Assembly (NCBI GenBank): GCA_027451265.1 | Contig: DAIDJT010000021.1 | Location: forward strand, 1-16,184 | Direction of reading: 5' to 3' | Length of the DNA: 16,184 nucleotides | Source of the DNA: Bacteroidales bacterium | Lineage (GTDB): Bacteria; Bacteroidota; Bacteroidia; Bacteroidales; VadinHA17 | Part shown: in pieces, positions 7,616 through 14,075 of the stretch | Numbering within the stretch: position 1 is the first letter of the stretch | Layout: the number at the start of each line of letters is the position of its first letter | The notes under the pieces: model-generated | What the model was told of the DNA's origin: nothing | Database searches by the model: none | Seen by the model: only the letters and a program-made list of their open reading frames with translations | Position numbers and translations under genes: made by a program

Positions 7616-8170
7616 CTATACCGGTGCCACAACTGCACTGAGCCGGAAAGCAGTATTCAGGTTATCGTATTTTTTAAACCTGAAATCAATGCGGTGGCCT
7701 GTCTTCCTGGCGATATCAAGCAACCCCAGCCCGCCAAGCCCCTTTGCCGTTATCTCCTGGTGATTAAGGATATCCTTGTATTGCTCCTTAATTTCCTCAG
7801 GCGATGAACGGTTTATCCGGGTCAGTTTCTCCTCCAGCTCCTTTACTCTCACAGCATCCACAAAATTGCAGGTTGTGATGCGATAACCCCGCCCGATCTT
7901 CTCCATTACCACCATCCCGAACCTGTCAGGCCTGGCTGCATGGTAACCTCTGGGCACCCTGTCAGAGTGATGATAGAGGTTCTGAAGGCTCTCAACAAGC
8001 ACATTGTAAACCTTCTTCCTCAGCCTCGGGGCTTCACGCGTCGCAAACAGCTTTTTTTCCACAAGGTCCAGAGCCTTCGTTATCGTATCCGAATCAACGT
8101 TTCCCTTGTAATAAAGGACTGCTCCTCTGATGTCAAGGTCGCTCACAAGATTTTCAAGGTCAAAGCTCAT
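7616..8170 (-). CDS. siaB: SiaB-family threonine protein kinase
   Basis: A 184-residue protein of the SiaB family, whose Pseudomonas member phosphorylates SiaC on Thr68. It has the layout of a small GHKL/HATPase domain. The N-box-like helix is KKVYNVLVESLQNLYHHSD (52-70) with E60 and N64. The glycine-rich lid or G-box is KGLGGLGLLDIARKTG (143-158). There is no membrane segment, so it should be cytoplasmic. A TTG at 8185 would add five residues; the ATG at 8170 (MSFDLENLV) is preferred and lies about 30 bases downstream of the predicted transcription start. siaC follows 25 bases after the stop. The relation to SiaB rests on the domain motifs plus the adjacent SiaC gene. SiaA and SiaD partners are absent here. 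Confidence 0.85.
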   Translation of the reverse strand: MSFDLENLVSDLDIRGAVLYYKGNVDSDTITKALDLVEKKLFATREAPRLRKKVYNVLVESLQNLYHHSDRVPRGYHAARPDRFGMVVMEKIGRGYRITTCNFVDAVRVKELEEKLTRINRSSPEEIKEQYKDILNHQEITAKGLGGLGLLDIARKTGHRIDFRFKKYDNLNTAFRLSAVVAPV

Positions 8171-8208
8171 CGGGCCTCTGTGCAAGTATCCAAAGCTAGA
8201 ACGAGTAA

Positions 8209-8238
8209 CAAAAATAGATTATTGTTGATAAACGCCAA
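8209..8238 (-). promoter_or_regulatory. Promoter of the siaB-siaC operon (-33 and -7 boxes)
   Basis: On the minus strand TATTTTTG (8216 down to 8209) matches TAnnTTTG exactly. A TTG (8238-8236) lies upstream with a 19-base spacer, the Bacteroidota consensus spacing. Transcription should start near 8201, giving a leader of about 30 bases before the siaB ATG at 8170. This is one of the best-formed promoters in the window. Confidence 0.65.
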
Positions 8239-8311
8239 CATACCTTCTTATTATTTTGGATATGACACCCGATTTCTGATTTTGGTTGCACCGGCACCTG
8301 TGAAACATTTT

Positions 8312-9463
8312 TCAAAGCACTTCTGTATCTCTGTTTTTCCTTGTTCCGCTGTAAAGCTCATACCCCTGGAAACGGCATTCAATGTCGCCGTTAAGCAGTT
8401 CAAACTTGCGAAAGGGCCTGAGGGCAACCTGTTTGAGGGCTGCCATATCACCTGAAAGGATCCAGGCTGTGTACCCGCCATAGCTATGCTTCAATACAGA
8501 GCCTATCCTTCCATAAAACTCAGCCGTATCCGGAGTTTCAATACGACGCCCGTACGGCGGGTTCATTATAAGAGTTCCGTTTTCTGCAGGCGGAGGCGAT
8601 GTAAAGAAATCACGTTCCTCTATCCCAACCGTATCTTCAAGCCCGGCAGCCTTCATATTAGTTCGGGCAGAGGCACAGGCTTCCGGCGAAATGTCACTTC
8701 CGTATATTTTCACCGGTGATTTTCTCTCGCGCTTTTCAGCATCAAACTTCACTGACCTGAAAAGGGCAGCATCATAATCCTTCCACCTCATGAACCCGAA
8801 GCTCTTCCGGAATCTGCCGGGTGCAATGTTACGGGCAATCAGTCCCGCCTCTGCAACAATTGTTCCTGATCCGCACATGCCGTCAGCCAGCGGCGTACCT
8901 GCCTTCCAGCCTGCAAGGGCCAGCATTCCTGCTGCAAGCACTTCGCCGAGAGGAGCCTCTGACATCCCCTGCCTGTACCCTCTCTTATAAAGTGGCACCA
9001 CCGTGGAATCAAGCGAGATGTTCACCCTGTCATTACTTATATGCACATTCACCAGCAGGTCCGGATCACGTGTATCCACCGACGGCCGCCCAAGTGTCAG
9101 CCTGCGGAAGAAATCGGCAATGGCATCCTTGACCACAAGGGCTGCATATCCTGAATGGGAAAAATGAGGCGAGTTGACCACAGCCGTCACCGCAAATGTT
9201 TTGCCGGGGTCAAGGTACCGATCCCACTCAACCGCGACTGCTCCGTTGTAAAGGTCTTTCTGACCTGAGATGCCAAACGAAGAAACTGGCAAAAGAACAG
9301 ACAAGGCCAGGCGACTGCGGTAATTGACTGTGTACAAAAGCAACTTTGACCCTTCAAAGGCGACAGCCCTGTTGAGGACACTGACACCGGTGGCGCCAAG
9401 GTCCTTCAGCTCGTCTGCCAGAACCTGCTCAAGGCCGTAATGCGTTTTCGCAAGAAGTTTCAT
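8312..9463 (-). CDS. rlmL: THUMP-domain class I RNA methyltransferase (RlmL / YpsC type, N2-guanosine)
   Basis: A 383-residue SAM-dependent RNA methyltransferase that resembles the single-domain YpsC proteins and the N-terminal half of E. coli RlmKL, which makes m2G in 23S rRNA. A ferredoxin-like start and THUMP RNA-binding domain span roughly 1-155. The linker motif LYKRGYRQ (158-165) follows. The Rossmann domain has SAM motif ADGMCGSGTIVAEA (193-206), an acidic strand end in YGSDIS (254-259) and the catalytic NPPYG (301-305), the mark of N2-guanine or N6-adenine methyltransferases. The start ATG at 9463 overlaps the stop of the S41 protease gene by one base (TGATG), so translation is probably coupled; a GTG one codon earlier is also possible. 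Its exact rRNA target is inferred from the family only. Confidence 0.88.
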   Translation of the reverse strand: MKLLAKTHYGLEQVLADELKDLGATGVSVLNRAVAFEGSKLLLYTVNYRSRLALSVLLPVSSFGISGQKDLYNGAVAVEWDRYLDPGKTFAVTAVVNSPHFSHSGYAALVVKDAIADFFRRLTLGRPSVDTRDPDLLVNVHISNDRVNISLDSTVVPLYKRGYRQGMSEAPLGEVLAAGMLALAGWKAGTPLADGMCGSGTIVAEAGLIARNIAPGRFRKSFGFMRWKDYDAALFRSVKFDAEKRERKSPVKIYGSDISPEACASARTNMKAAGLEDTVGIEERDFFTSPPPAENGTLIMNPPYGRRIETPDTAEFYGRIGSVLKHSYGGYTAWILSGDMAALKQVALRPFRKFELLNGDIECRFQGYELYSGTRKNRDTEVL

Positions 9464-11067
9464 CACTGCAGCTTTCGGTATCCCAGGAGCGTTTCATACA
9501 GCAGGGAGTCATTTAGCACCTCAAGAGCTCTCCTGAGTGCATAGTCATCCTCATTTATGATGATGAAATATTCGTTCATGTCCCACAGGTCACGGGCAAC
9601 CAGCGCCTTCATCACCGTCTTTATCTCACGTTCAGATACATCATACTGCGCCTGGTCAAACCTGACACCGTTCTTCTCACCTGCTGCCCTGAGTTCCCCC
9701 ATGGCCAAATTGTCAATTTCAAAATTCTTCCTGAAAGTCTCAAAGTCCCTGTACCTTCTCGTAAGCTGGGAACGGTTGCGGTCAGTGTATGAAAGCATGA
9801 AGTTCGTCAGGGTGGAGGTCCTGATAAGGTCACGATAATAATCGGAGTAATACGTGGTGTCAATCGGGATAAAAATATCCGGACTGATGCCACCACCGCC
9901 ATAAACAACACGTTTATTTCTGATGGTGAATGCTTTAAGCGAATCAGGCAGGTTAAGACTGTCAGGGTGAATCAGTTCACCGTTGAAATACCTGCTATAA
10001 TATTTCTGAAAATACTTGTCAAAACCTTCATCATAGGAAGTCTGTATGGAACGCCCTGAGGGTGTATAATACCGTGCAATGGTAAGCCTTAACTCCGAGC
10101 CGTCAGGCAGCGGGAAACGGTTCTGTACCAGACCCTTGCCAAAGCTCCTGCGGCCGATGATCACACCCCTGTCCCAGTCCTGTACCGCCCCGGCAAGGAT
10201 TTCGCTTGCCGATGCGGAACCCTCGTCAAGCAGTATTGCTACGCGTGCCCTGGTCAGGTTCCCTGAAGGTGCTGACCTGTAATCCTGCCGCGACGTATGC
10301 AGCCCTTCCAGGTATACAATAAGTTCATTTCCGGAAAGAAGTTCATCGGCTATCTGCACCGCCGGGACCATGTAGCCGCCGGAGTTGCCCCTCAGGTCTA
10401 TCACCAGGTGCTCCATTTTTCCGGCCCTGAGCTTCTCCGCCGCCTGCGAGAACTCAACCGCAGTCTGCTCGGAAAAACGGCTGAGCTTGATATAACCAAT
10501 TTTATCAGTCACCATGTATGCAGCATCAAGACTGTTTACAGGTATCTTGTCACGGGTGATTGTGAAATCAAGCAATTCCCTTTCACCCTTCCTGAAGATT
10601 GTCACATCCACCTTGGTGCCCTTCGGCCCCCGGAGCCTCTTCTGAACCCCGGTTGTCGTCATGCCGACACCCGTCACCTTCTCCCCGGCAATTGAAATAA
10701 TCCGGTCACCGGCAAGAATGCCCACTTTCTCGGAGGGTCCCCCTGGGATGGGAGAAATAATTATTATTGTGTCGTTAAGCAGGTTGAACTGTATCCCTAT
10801 TCCTTCAAAATTTCCCTGCAGGGGTTCATTCTCTTCCTGGACATCCTTTGCAGGTATATAGACTGAATGAGGGTCAAGGTTGCGAAGGGTGCCGATGATC
10901 ATCTGCTCGGTAAGGGCTGAGATATTGACACTGTCAACATAGATGGCCTCAAGCAGCGCCAGGGTCTTGCCCAGCTTGAATGTTTCCTGGGTGAGCCCCT
11001 GTGACCGGAGCAGGGTGCCCTGAATCAGCAGGGCAGCCGTCAGCGTTAATATAAGTTTCTTTGTCAT
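9463..11067 (-). CDS. S41 family carboxy-terminal processing protease (CtpA/Prc-like), exported
   Basis: A 534-residue serine protease that trims or degrades proteins in the periplasm. Residues 1-23 form a signal peptide: two lysines, then a hydrophobic stretch; there is no lipobox Cys. A PDZ domain (about 84-172, starting GIGIQF) binds substrate C-termini. The S41 domain follows, with LVIDLRGNSGGY (221-232), the nucleophile loop GSASASEILAGA (283-294; S286 by comparison with CtpA) and the general base in FGKGLVQ (309-315; K311). Thus the Ser-Lys dyad is intact. A C-terminal helical region of about 130 residues ends the protein. It lies 113 bases downstream of guaA and overlaps the methyltransferase gene by one base. 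I see no exact -7 box in front of it, so read-through from guaA is likely. The natural substrate is not predictable. Confidence 0.92.
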   Translation of the reverse strand: MTKKLILTLTAALLIQGTLLRSQGLTQETFKLGKTLALLEAIYVDSVNISALTEQMIIGTLRNLDPHSVYIPAKDVQEENEPLQGNFEGIGIQFNLLNDTIIIISPIPGGPSEKVGILAGDRIISIAGEKVTGVGMTTTGVQKRLRGPKGTKVDVTIFRKGERELLDFTITRDKIPVNSLDAAYMVTDKIGYIKLSRFSEQTAVEFSQAAEKLRAGKMEHLVIDLRGNSGGYMVPAVQIADELLSGNELIVYLEGLHTSRQDYRSAPSGNLTRARVAILLDEGSASASEILAGAVQDWDRGVIIGRRSFGKGLVQNRFPLPDGSELRLTIARYYTPSGRSIQTSYDEGFDKYFQKYYSRYFNGELIHPDSLNLPDSLKAFTIRNKRVVYGGGGISPDIFIPIDTTYYSDYYRDLIRTSTLTNFMLSYTDRNRSQLTRRYRDFETFRKNFEIDNLAMGELRAAGEKNGVRFDQAQYDVSEREIKTVMKALVARDLWDMNEYFIIINEDDYALRRALEVLNDSLLYETLLGYRKLQ

Positions 11068-11180
11068 TTCAGATTTTTTCTCATGTCGTCACTGCAAATA
11101 CCGTTCCCAATGGTACGGGGTTTTAGCGGGACTGTCACAGGAGTAAGTTAACTTCCTGCTGCGGCCCTCAGGAAAGGGAT

Positions 11181-12710
11181 CTATTCCCACTCAATTGTTG
11201 AGGGTGGCTTGGAGCTGATGTCATAAACCACCCTGTTGACTCCCTTAACCCTGTTGATAATCTGATTGGATATCTCCGCCAGGAACTCATGCGGCAGATG
11301 ACTCCAGTCTGCCGTCATGCCGTCAGTGGAGCTCACGGCTCTCAGGACCACGGCATTTTCGTAGGTTCGCTCATCACCCATCACTCCCACTGACTGCACA
11401 GGCAACAGAATTACGGCTGCCTGCCACACCTTGTCATAAAAACCGTTCTTCTTCAGCCCTGAAATAAATATCTCGTCCGCATCACGCAGTGTTTCAAGCT
11501 TTGCCGGAGTAACATCGCCAACTATCCTTATTGCCAGCCCCGGTCCGGGGAACGGATGTCTCCCGAGTATTTCACCAGGCATGCCCAGGGCCTGACCTAC
11601 CCTCCTTACCTCATCCTTGAAAAGAAGGCGAAGGGGCTCAACCACCTTCAGGTGCATCTTCTCAGGCAGGCCGCCCACGTTGTGATGAGACTTGATAGTG
11701 GCTGAGGGGCCGTTAACCGAAACTGATTCTATTACGTCGGGGTAGATGGTTCCCTGGGCCAGCCATTTAACATTCTGCACCCTGTGAGCCTCGCGGTCAA
11801 ATACCTCGATAAATTTACGGCCAATAATCTTTCTTTTCTTCTCGGGATCATCAACCCCGCGCAGCCCTTCCACAAACTCAGCAGAGGCGTCAACACCCAG
11901 CACATTGAGTCCCATGCGCCTGTAGGCGTCAAGCACTGCACTGTATTCATTCTTGCGCAGAAGGCCGTTGTCAACGAAGATCGACGTCAGCCTGTCACCT
12001 ATTGCCCTGTCAAGCAGCAACGCAGCTACCGACGAATCTACGCCACCGGAAAGACCGAGCACCACCCTGTCATTGCCAATCTGTTCCTTCAGCGACCGTA
12101 CCGTCATCTCAACAAATGACTCAGGTGTCCATTCTGCATGGCATCCGCAAATGCCCCTCACAAAATTGCCGAGCATTTTTGTCCCTTCCGTGGTATGGTA
12201 CACTTCAGGATGAAACTGTATGCCCCATGTCTGTTCTCCCGTGATGTGGAACGCAGCAAGGCTGACATCTTCAGTGGAGCCTGTAATATTATAGCCATCC
12301 GGGGTTCTGATTATTGTGTCACCGTGTGACATCCAGACCTGGGTCCCGGGTGTGACACCGGTAAAAAGAGGGTCAGCAGTGTCGATCTTAACCAGTTTTG
12401 CCCTGCCGTATTCCCTTGTTTTTGATGGCAGAACCTCACCGCCATAGGCATGGGTCAGGTATTGTGCGCCGTAACATACTCCAAGTAGCGGCACCCGGCC
12501 CTTGATACCCTTCAGGTCCGGAAACGGGGCTTTTGCGTCACGCACTGACCACGGGCTGCCAGAAAGGATGACCCCCTTCACGGTTCCGTCAGGAGCGGGG
12601 AAGCTGTCAAAAGGATATATTTCGCAATATACGTTCAGTTCCCTTACACGCCTGGCAATCAGCTGCGTATACTGGGATCCGAAATCGAGGATCAAGATTT
12701 TTTCCTGCAC
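11181..12710 (-). CDS. guaA: GMP synthase (glutamine-hydrolysing)
   Basis: GuaA converts XMP to GMP using ATP and ammonia from glutamine, the last step of guanine nucleotide synthesis. The 509-residue product has the class I glutamine amidotransferase domain first (about 1-190): nucleophile Cys79 in GVCYGAQ and the His167/Glu169 pair in FHPEV. The ATP-pyrophosphatase domain follows, with the P-loop SGGVDSS (221-227). The C-terminal dimerisation domain ends in the invariant PPSTIEWE. All catalytic residues are present. The start codon is GTG at 12710; no in-frame ATG lies between it and the -7 box at 12741-12748, and the resulting MQEKILILDFGSQY is the usual Bacteroidota N-terminus. The upstream neighbour rnz ends 61 bases away on the same strand. 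Confidence 0.97.
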   Translation of the reverse strand: MQEKILILDFGSQYTQLIARRVRELNVYCEIYPFDSFPAPDGTVKGVILSGSPWSVRDAKAPFPDLKGIKGRVPLLGVCYGAQYLTHAYGGEVLPSKTREYGRAKLVKIDTADPLFTGVTPGTQVWMSHGDTIIRTPDGYNITGSTEDVSLAAFHITGEQTWGIQFHPEVYHTTEGTKMLGNFVRGICGCHAEWTPESFVEMTVRSLKEQIGNDRVVLGLSGGVDSSVAALLLDRAIGDRLTSIFVDNGLLRKNEYSAVLDAYRRMGLNVLGVDASAEFVEGLRGVDDPEKKRKIIGRKFIEVFDREAHRVQNVKWLAQGTIYPDVIESVSVNGPSATIKSHHNVGGLPEKMHLKVVEPLRLLFKDEVRRVGQALGMPGEILGRHPFPGPGLAIRIVGDVTPAKLETLRDADEIFISGLKKNGFYDKVWQAAVILLPVQSVGVMGDERTYENAVVLRAVSSTDGMTADWSHLPHEFLAEISNQIINRVKGVNRVVYDISSKPPSTIEWE

Positions 12711-12740
12711 CTTTGATTAATTAGGCATTTATCAAGGGGG

Positions 12741-12748
12741 CAAAGATA
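12741..12748 (-). promoter_or_regulatory. Bacteroidota-type -7 promoter box for guaA
   Basis: Minus-strand TATCTTTG matches TAnnTTTG exactly, 30 bases before the GTG start, giving a leader of about 23 bases. The surrounding 11-mer ATTATCTTTGC (12740-12750) is identical to the one in front of rpsA. No clear TTG is found at 19-21 bases. The box lies in the gap between rnz and guaA, so guaA can be read separately from the rpsA-STAS-rnz block. Confidence 0.6.
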
Positions 12749-12771
12749 ATCAATCTGTGGTTACACAGTCA

Positions 12772-13686
12772 TTACCCGATCTCATATGTGACCCCCTCCC
12801 GGGCAGCTTCACTGCAGGGAAATATCTGACGGGCCTCTTCCTCGAGCGGGGCAGTTGACCTGTATCGTGCCGAGAAATGGCCGAGGAGCAGTTTCCCCGC
12901 ACCCGCCTCCAGCGCCACCTTAGCCGCATGGCTGGCTGTTGAGTGACGCGTCGTCACTGCCAGTGCGTCATTGTCGGCTCCGAAAGTAGCTTCGTGGTAA
13001 AGAAGATCAACACCACTGACATATGATGACAACTTTTTAAACCAGCCGGTATCGCTGCAGAATGCATATGATGCAGGGCGGTGGGGTTCATGCGTGATCT
13101 CCGCACAGGGGATGACCTGGCCGGTCTCACGTATGATGTCCCCGCCTCTCCTTGCATTGCCAATCTCTTCAACGGAAAGCCCGTACTCTTCAATCTTCTC
13201 CTTTATCATATTGCGGTCAGCCATCTTTTCGCGAAACAGATAACCGTAAGTGGGGATGCGGTGCTTCAGCGGAAATGAGAACACCTCCACCCTTTTGTCG
13301 TCAAGAACCTTCTTCATGCTGCGCCCTGAGACGGTGTGCACGGTAAGGTCAAATCCGAGGTGGATGTCAAAATCGGCAAGGTGCTTTGCAATAAGCTCCT
13401 CTGCAGGAGCCGGGGCATAAAGGTGCAGCGGAGTCTTCCTCCCCATGAGATTGTATGTCGAGAGCAGAGGATAAACACCGAAGAAATGATCACCATGAAG
13501 ATGGCTGATGAAAATATTGTTGATCCTGCCGAAGCGTATCCTGTAGCGGCGCATCTGCATCTGGGTTCCTTCGCCGCAGTCTATCAAAAACAACCGCTCA
13601 TGCACATTAAGCACATGAGCGGTTGGATATCGGTCTGAGGTGGGCAGAGCAGAGCTTGTACCGAGTATGGTAAGCCTGAAAGCCAT
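12772..13686 (-). CDS. rnz: Ribonuclease Z (tRNA 3' processing endonuclease)
   Basis: RNase Z cuts tRNA precursors after the discriminator base so that CCA can be added or exposed. The 304-residue protein is the normal short (ElaC) form of the metallo-beta-lactamase fold. The zinc ligands are in place: SHLHGDH (H62, H64, D66, H67), H142 in KHRIPTYGY, D212 in CSDTG and H270 in LLGHFSARY. The RNase Z signature HEATF (231-235) and the RHSTASHA segment (248-255) are also present. The ATG at 13686 follows the STAS gene by 12 bases, so the two are probably one transcript; no promoter box is visible in that gap. Confidence 0.95.
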   Translation of the reverse strand: MAFRLTILGTSSALPTSDRYPTAHVLNVHERLFLIDCGEGTQMQMRRYRIRFGRINNIFISHLHGDHFFGVYPLLSTYNLMGRKTPLHLYAPAPAEELIAKHLADFDIHLGFDLTVHTVSGRSMKKVLDDKRVEVFSFPLKHRIPTYGYLFREKMADRNMIKEKIEEYGLSVEEIGNARRGGDIIRETGQVIPCAEITHEPHRPASYAFCSDTGWFKKLSSYVSGVDLLYHEATFGADNDALAVTTRHSTASHAAKVALEAGAGKLLLGHFSARYRSTAPLEEEARQIFPCSEAAREGVTYEIG

Positions 13687-13698
13687 GCCGCCTTTTGT

Positions 13699-14037
13699 TC
13701 AGGAGATGAGTTTCTCTGCCTCTTCGGTATCAGCGGTTATGGAGAGAACAGTGTCAAGCTGCGAGATTGTGATAAGCCTCTCTACGGCCTCATTCAGCCC
13801 GCACAGCACAAAGGTGCCACCTGCGTTCTTGCAGAGCCTGTTTGCCACAAGAATGGCACTCAGACCTGATGAATCACAGTACTGGCACTTCTTAAGATCA
13901 AGAATTATGTTCCTCTCTCCCTTGCCGGAGATAAGCACCAACTCCGATTTCAGGGAGGGCGCTATGTGGGTATCAAGCTTCTCAGTCTCAATGCTTATAA
14001 CTGTGCACTGCTTTTTGTTGTCAATGTTGAAGTCCAT
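13699..14037 (-). CDS. STAS-domain anti-anti-sigma factor-like protein
   Basis: A 112-residue STAS domain of the SpoIIAA/RsbV type. The diagnostic loop is LDLKKCQYCDSSGLSAILVA (47-66), with D55-S56-S57 lined up with the Asp-Ser-Ser of SpoIIAA, so S56 is the likely phosphorylation site. It is a closer match to the classic family than the STAS protein at 885-1235. A TTG at 14055 would add six residues; the ATG at 14037 (MDFNIDNKKQ) is preferred. It sits between rpsA (30-base gap) and rnz (12-base gap) without an obvious promoter, so it may be expressed with the translation genes. No cognate anti-sigma kinase, phosphatase or sigma factor is in the window. Its target is unknown. Confidence 0.87.
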   Translation of the reverse strand: MDFNIDNKKQCTVISIETEKLDTHIAPSLKSELVLISGKGERNIILDLKKCQYCDSSGLSAILVANRLCKNAGGTFVLCGLNEAVERLITISQLDTVLSITADTEEAEKLIS

Positions 14038-14057
14038 GGCTGATAATTTTGGCAACT

Positions 14058-14075
14058 AAAAATAAGGTTATTTTT
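14058..14075. repeat. A/T palindrome across the rpsA stop codon
   Basis: AAAAATAA (14058-14065) and TTATTTTT (14068-14075) are perfect inverted copies separated by GG. The palindrome includes the rpsA stop codon (14070-14068) and the start of the gap before the STAS gene. As RNA it would form only a weak A-U hairpin. It could be a partial terminator or an RNA-processing site, or the result of lysine-codon A-runs by chance. Confidence 0.3.

Noticed and set aside
7591..7638. Upstream GTG start of siaC
   Set aside because: It would overlap the siaB stop and add 16 residues not typical of the family; the ATG at 7590 puts the conserved Thr at position 68.
7940..8455. Rightward open frame (171 codons) across the siaB start and the end of the methyltransferase gene
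   Set aside because: It runs antisense through two real gene ends and the siaB promoter, and its product shows no known motif.
14038..14055. Upstream TTG start of the STAS gene next to rnz
   Set aside because: The ATG at 14037 begins at the domain boundary and TTG starts are rare.
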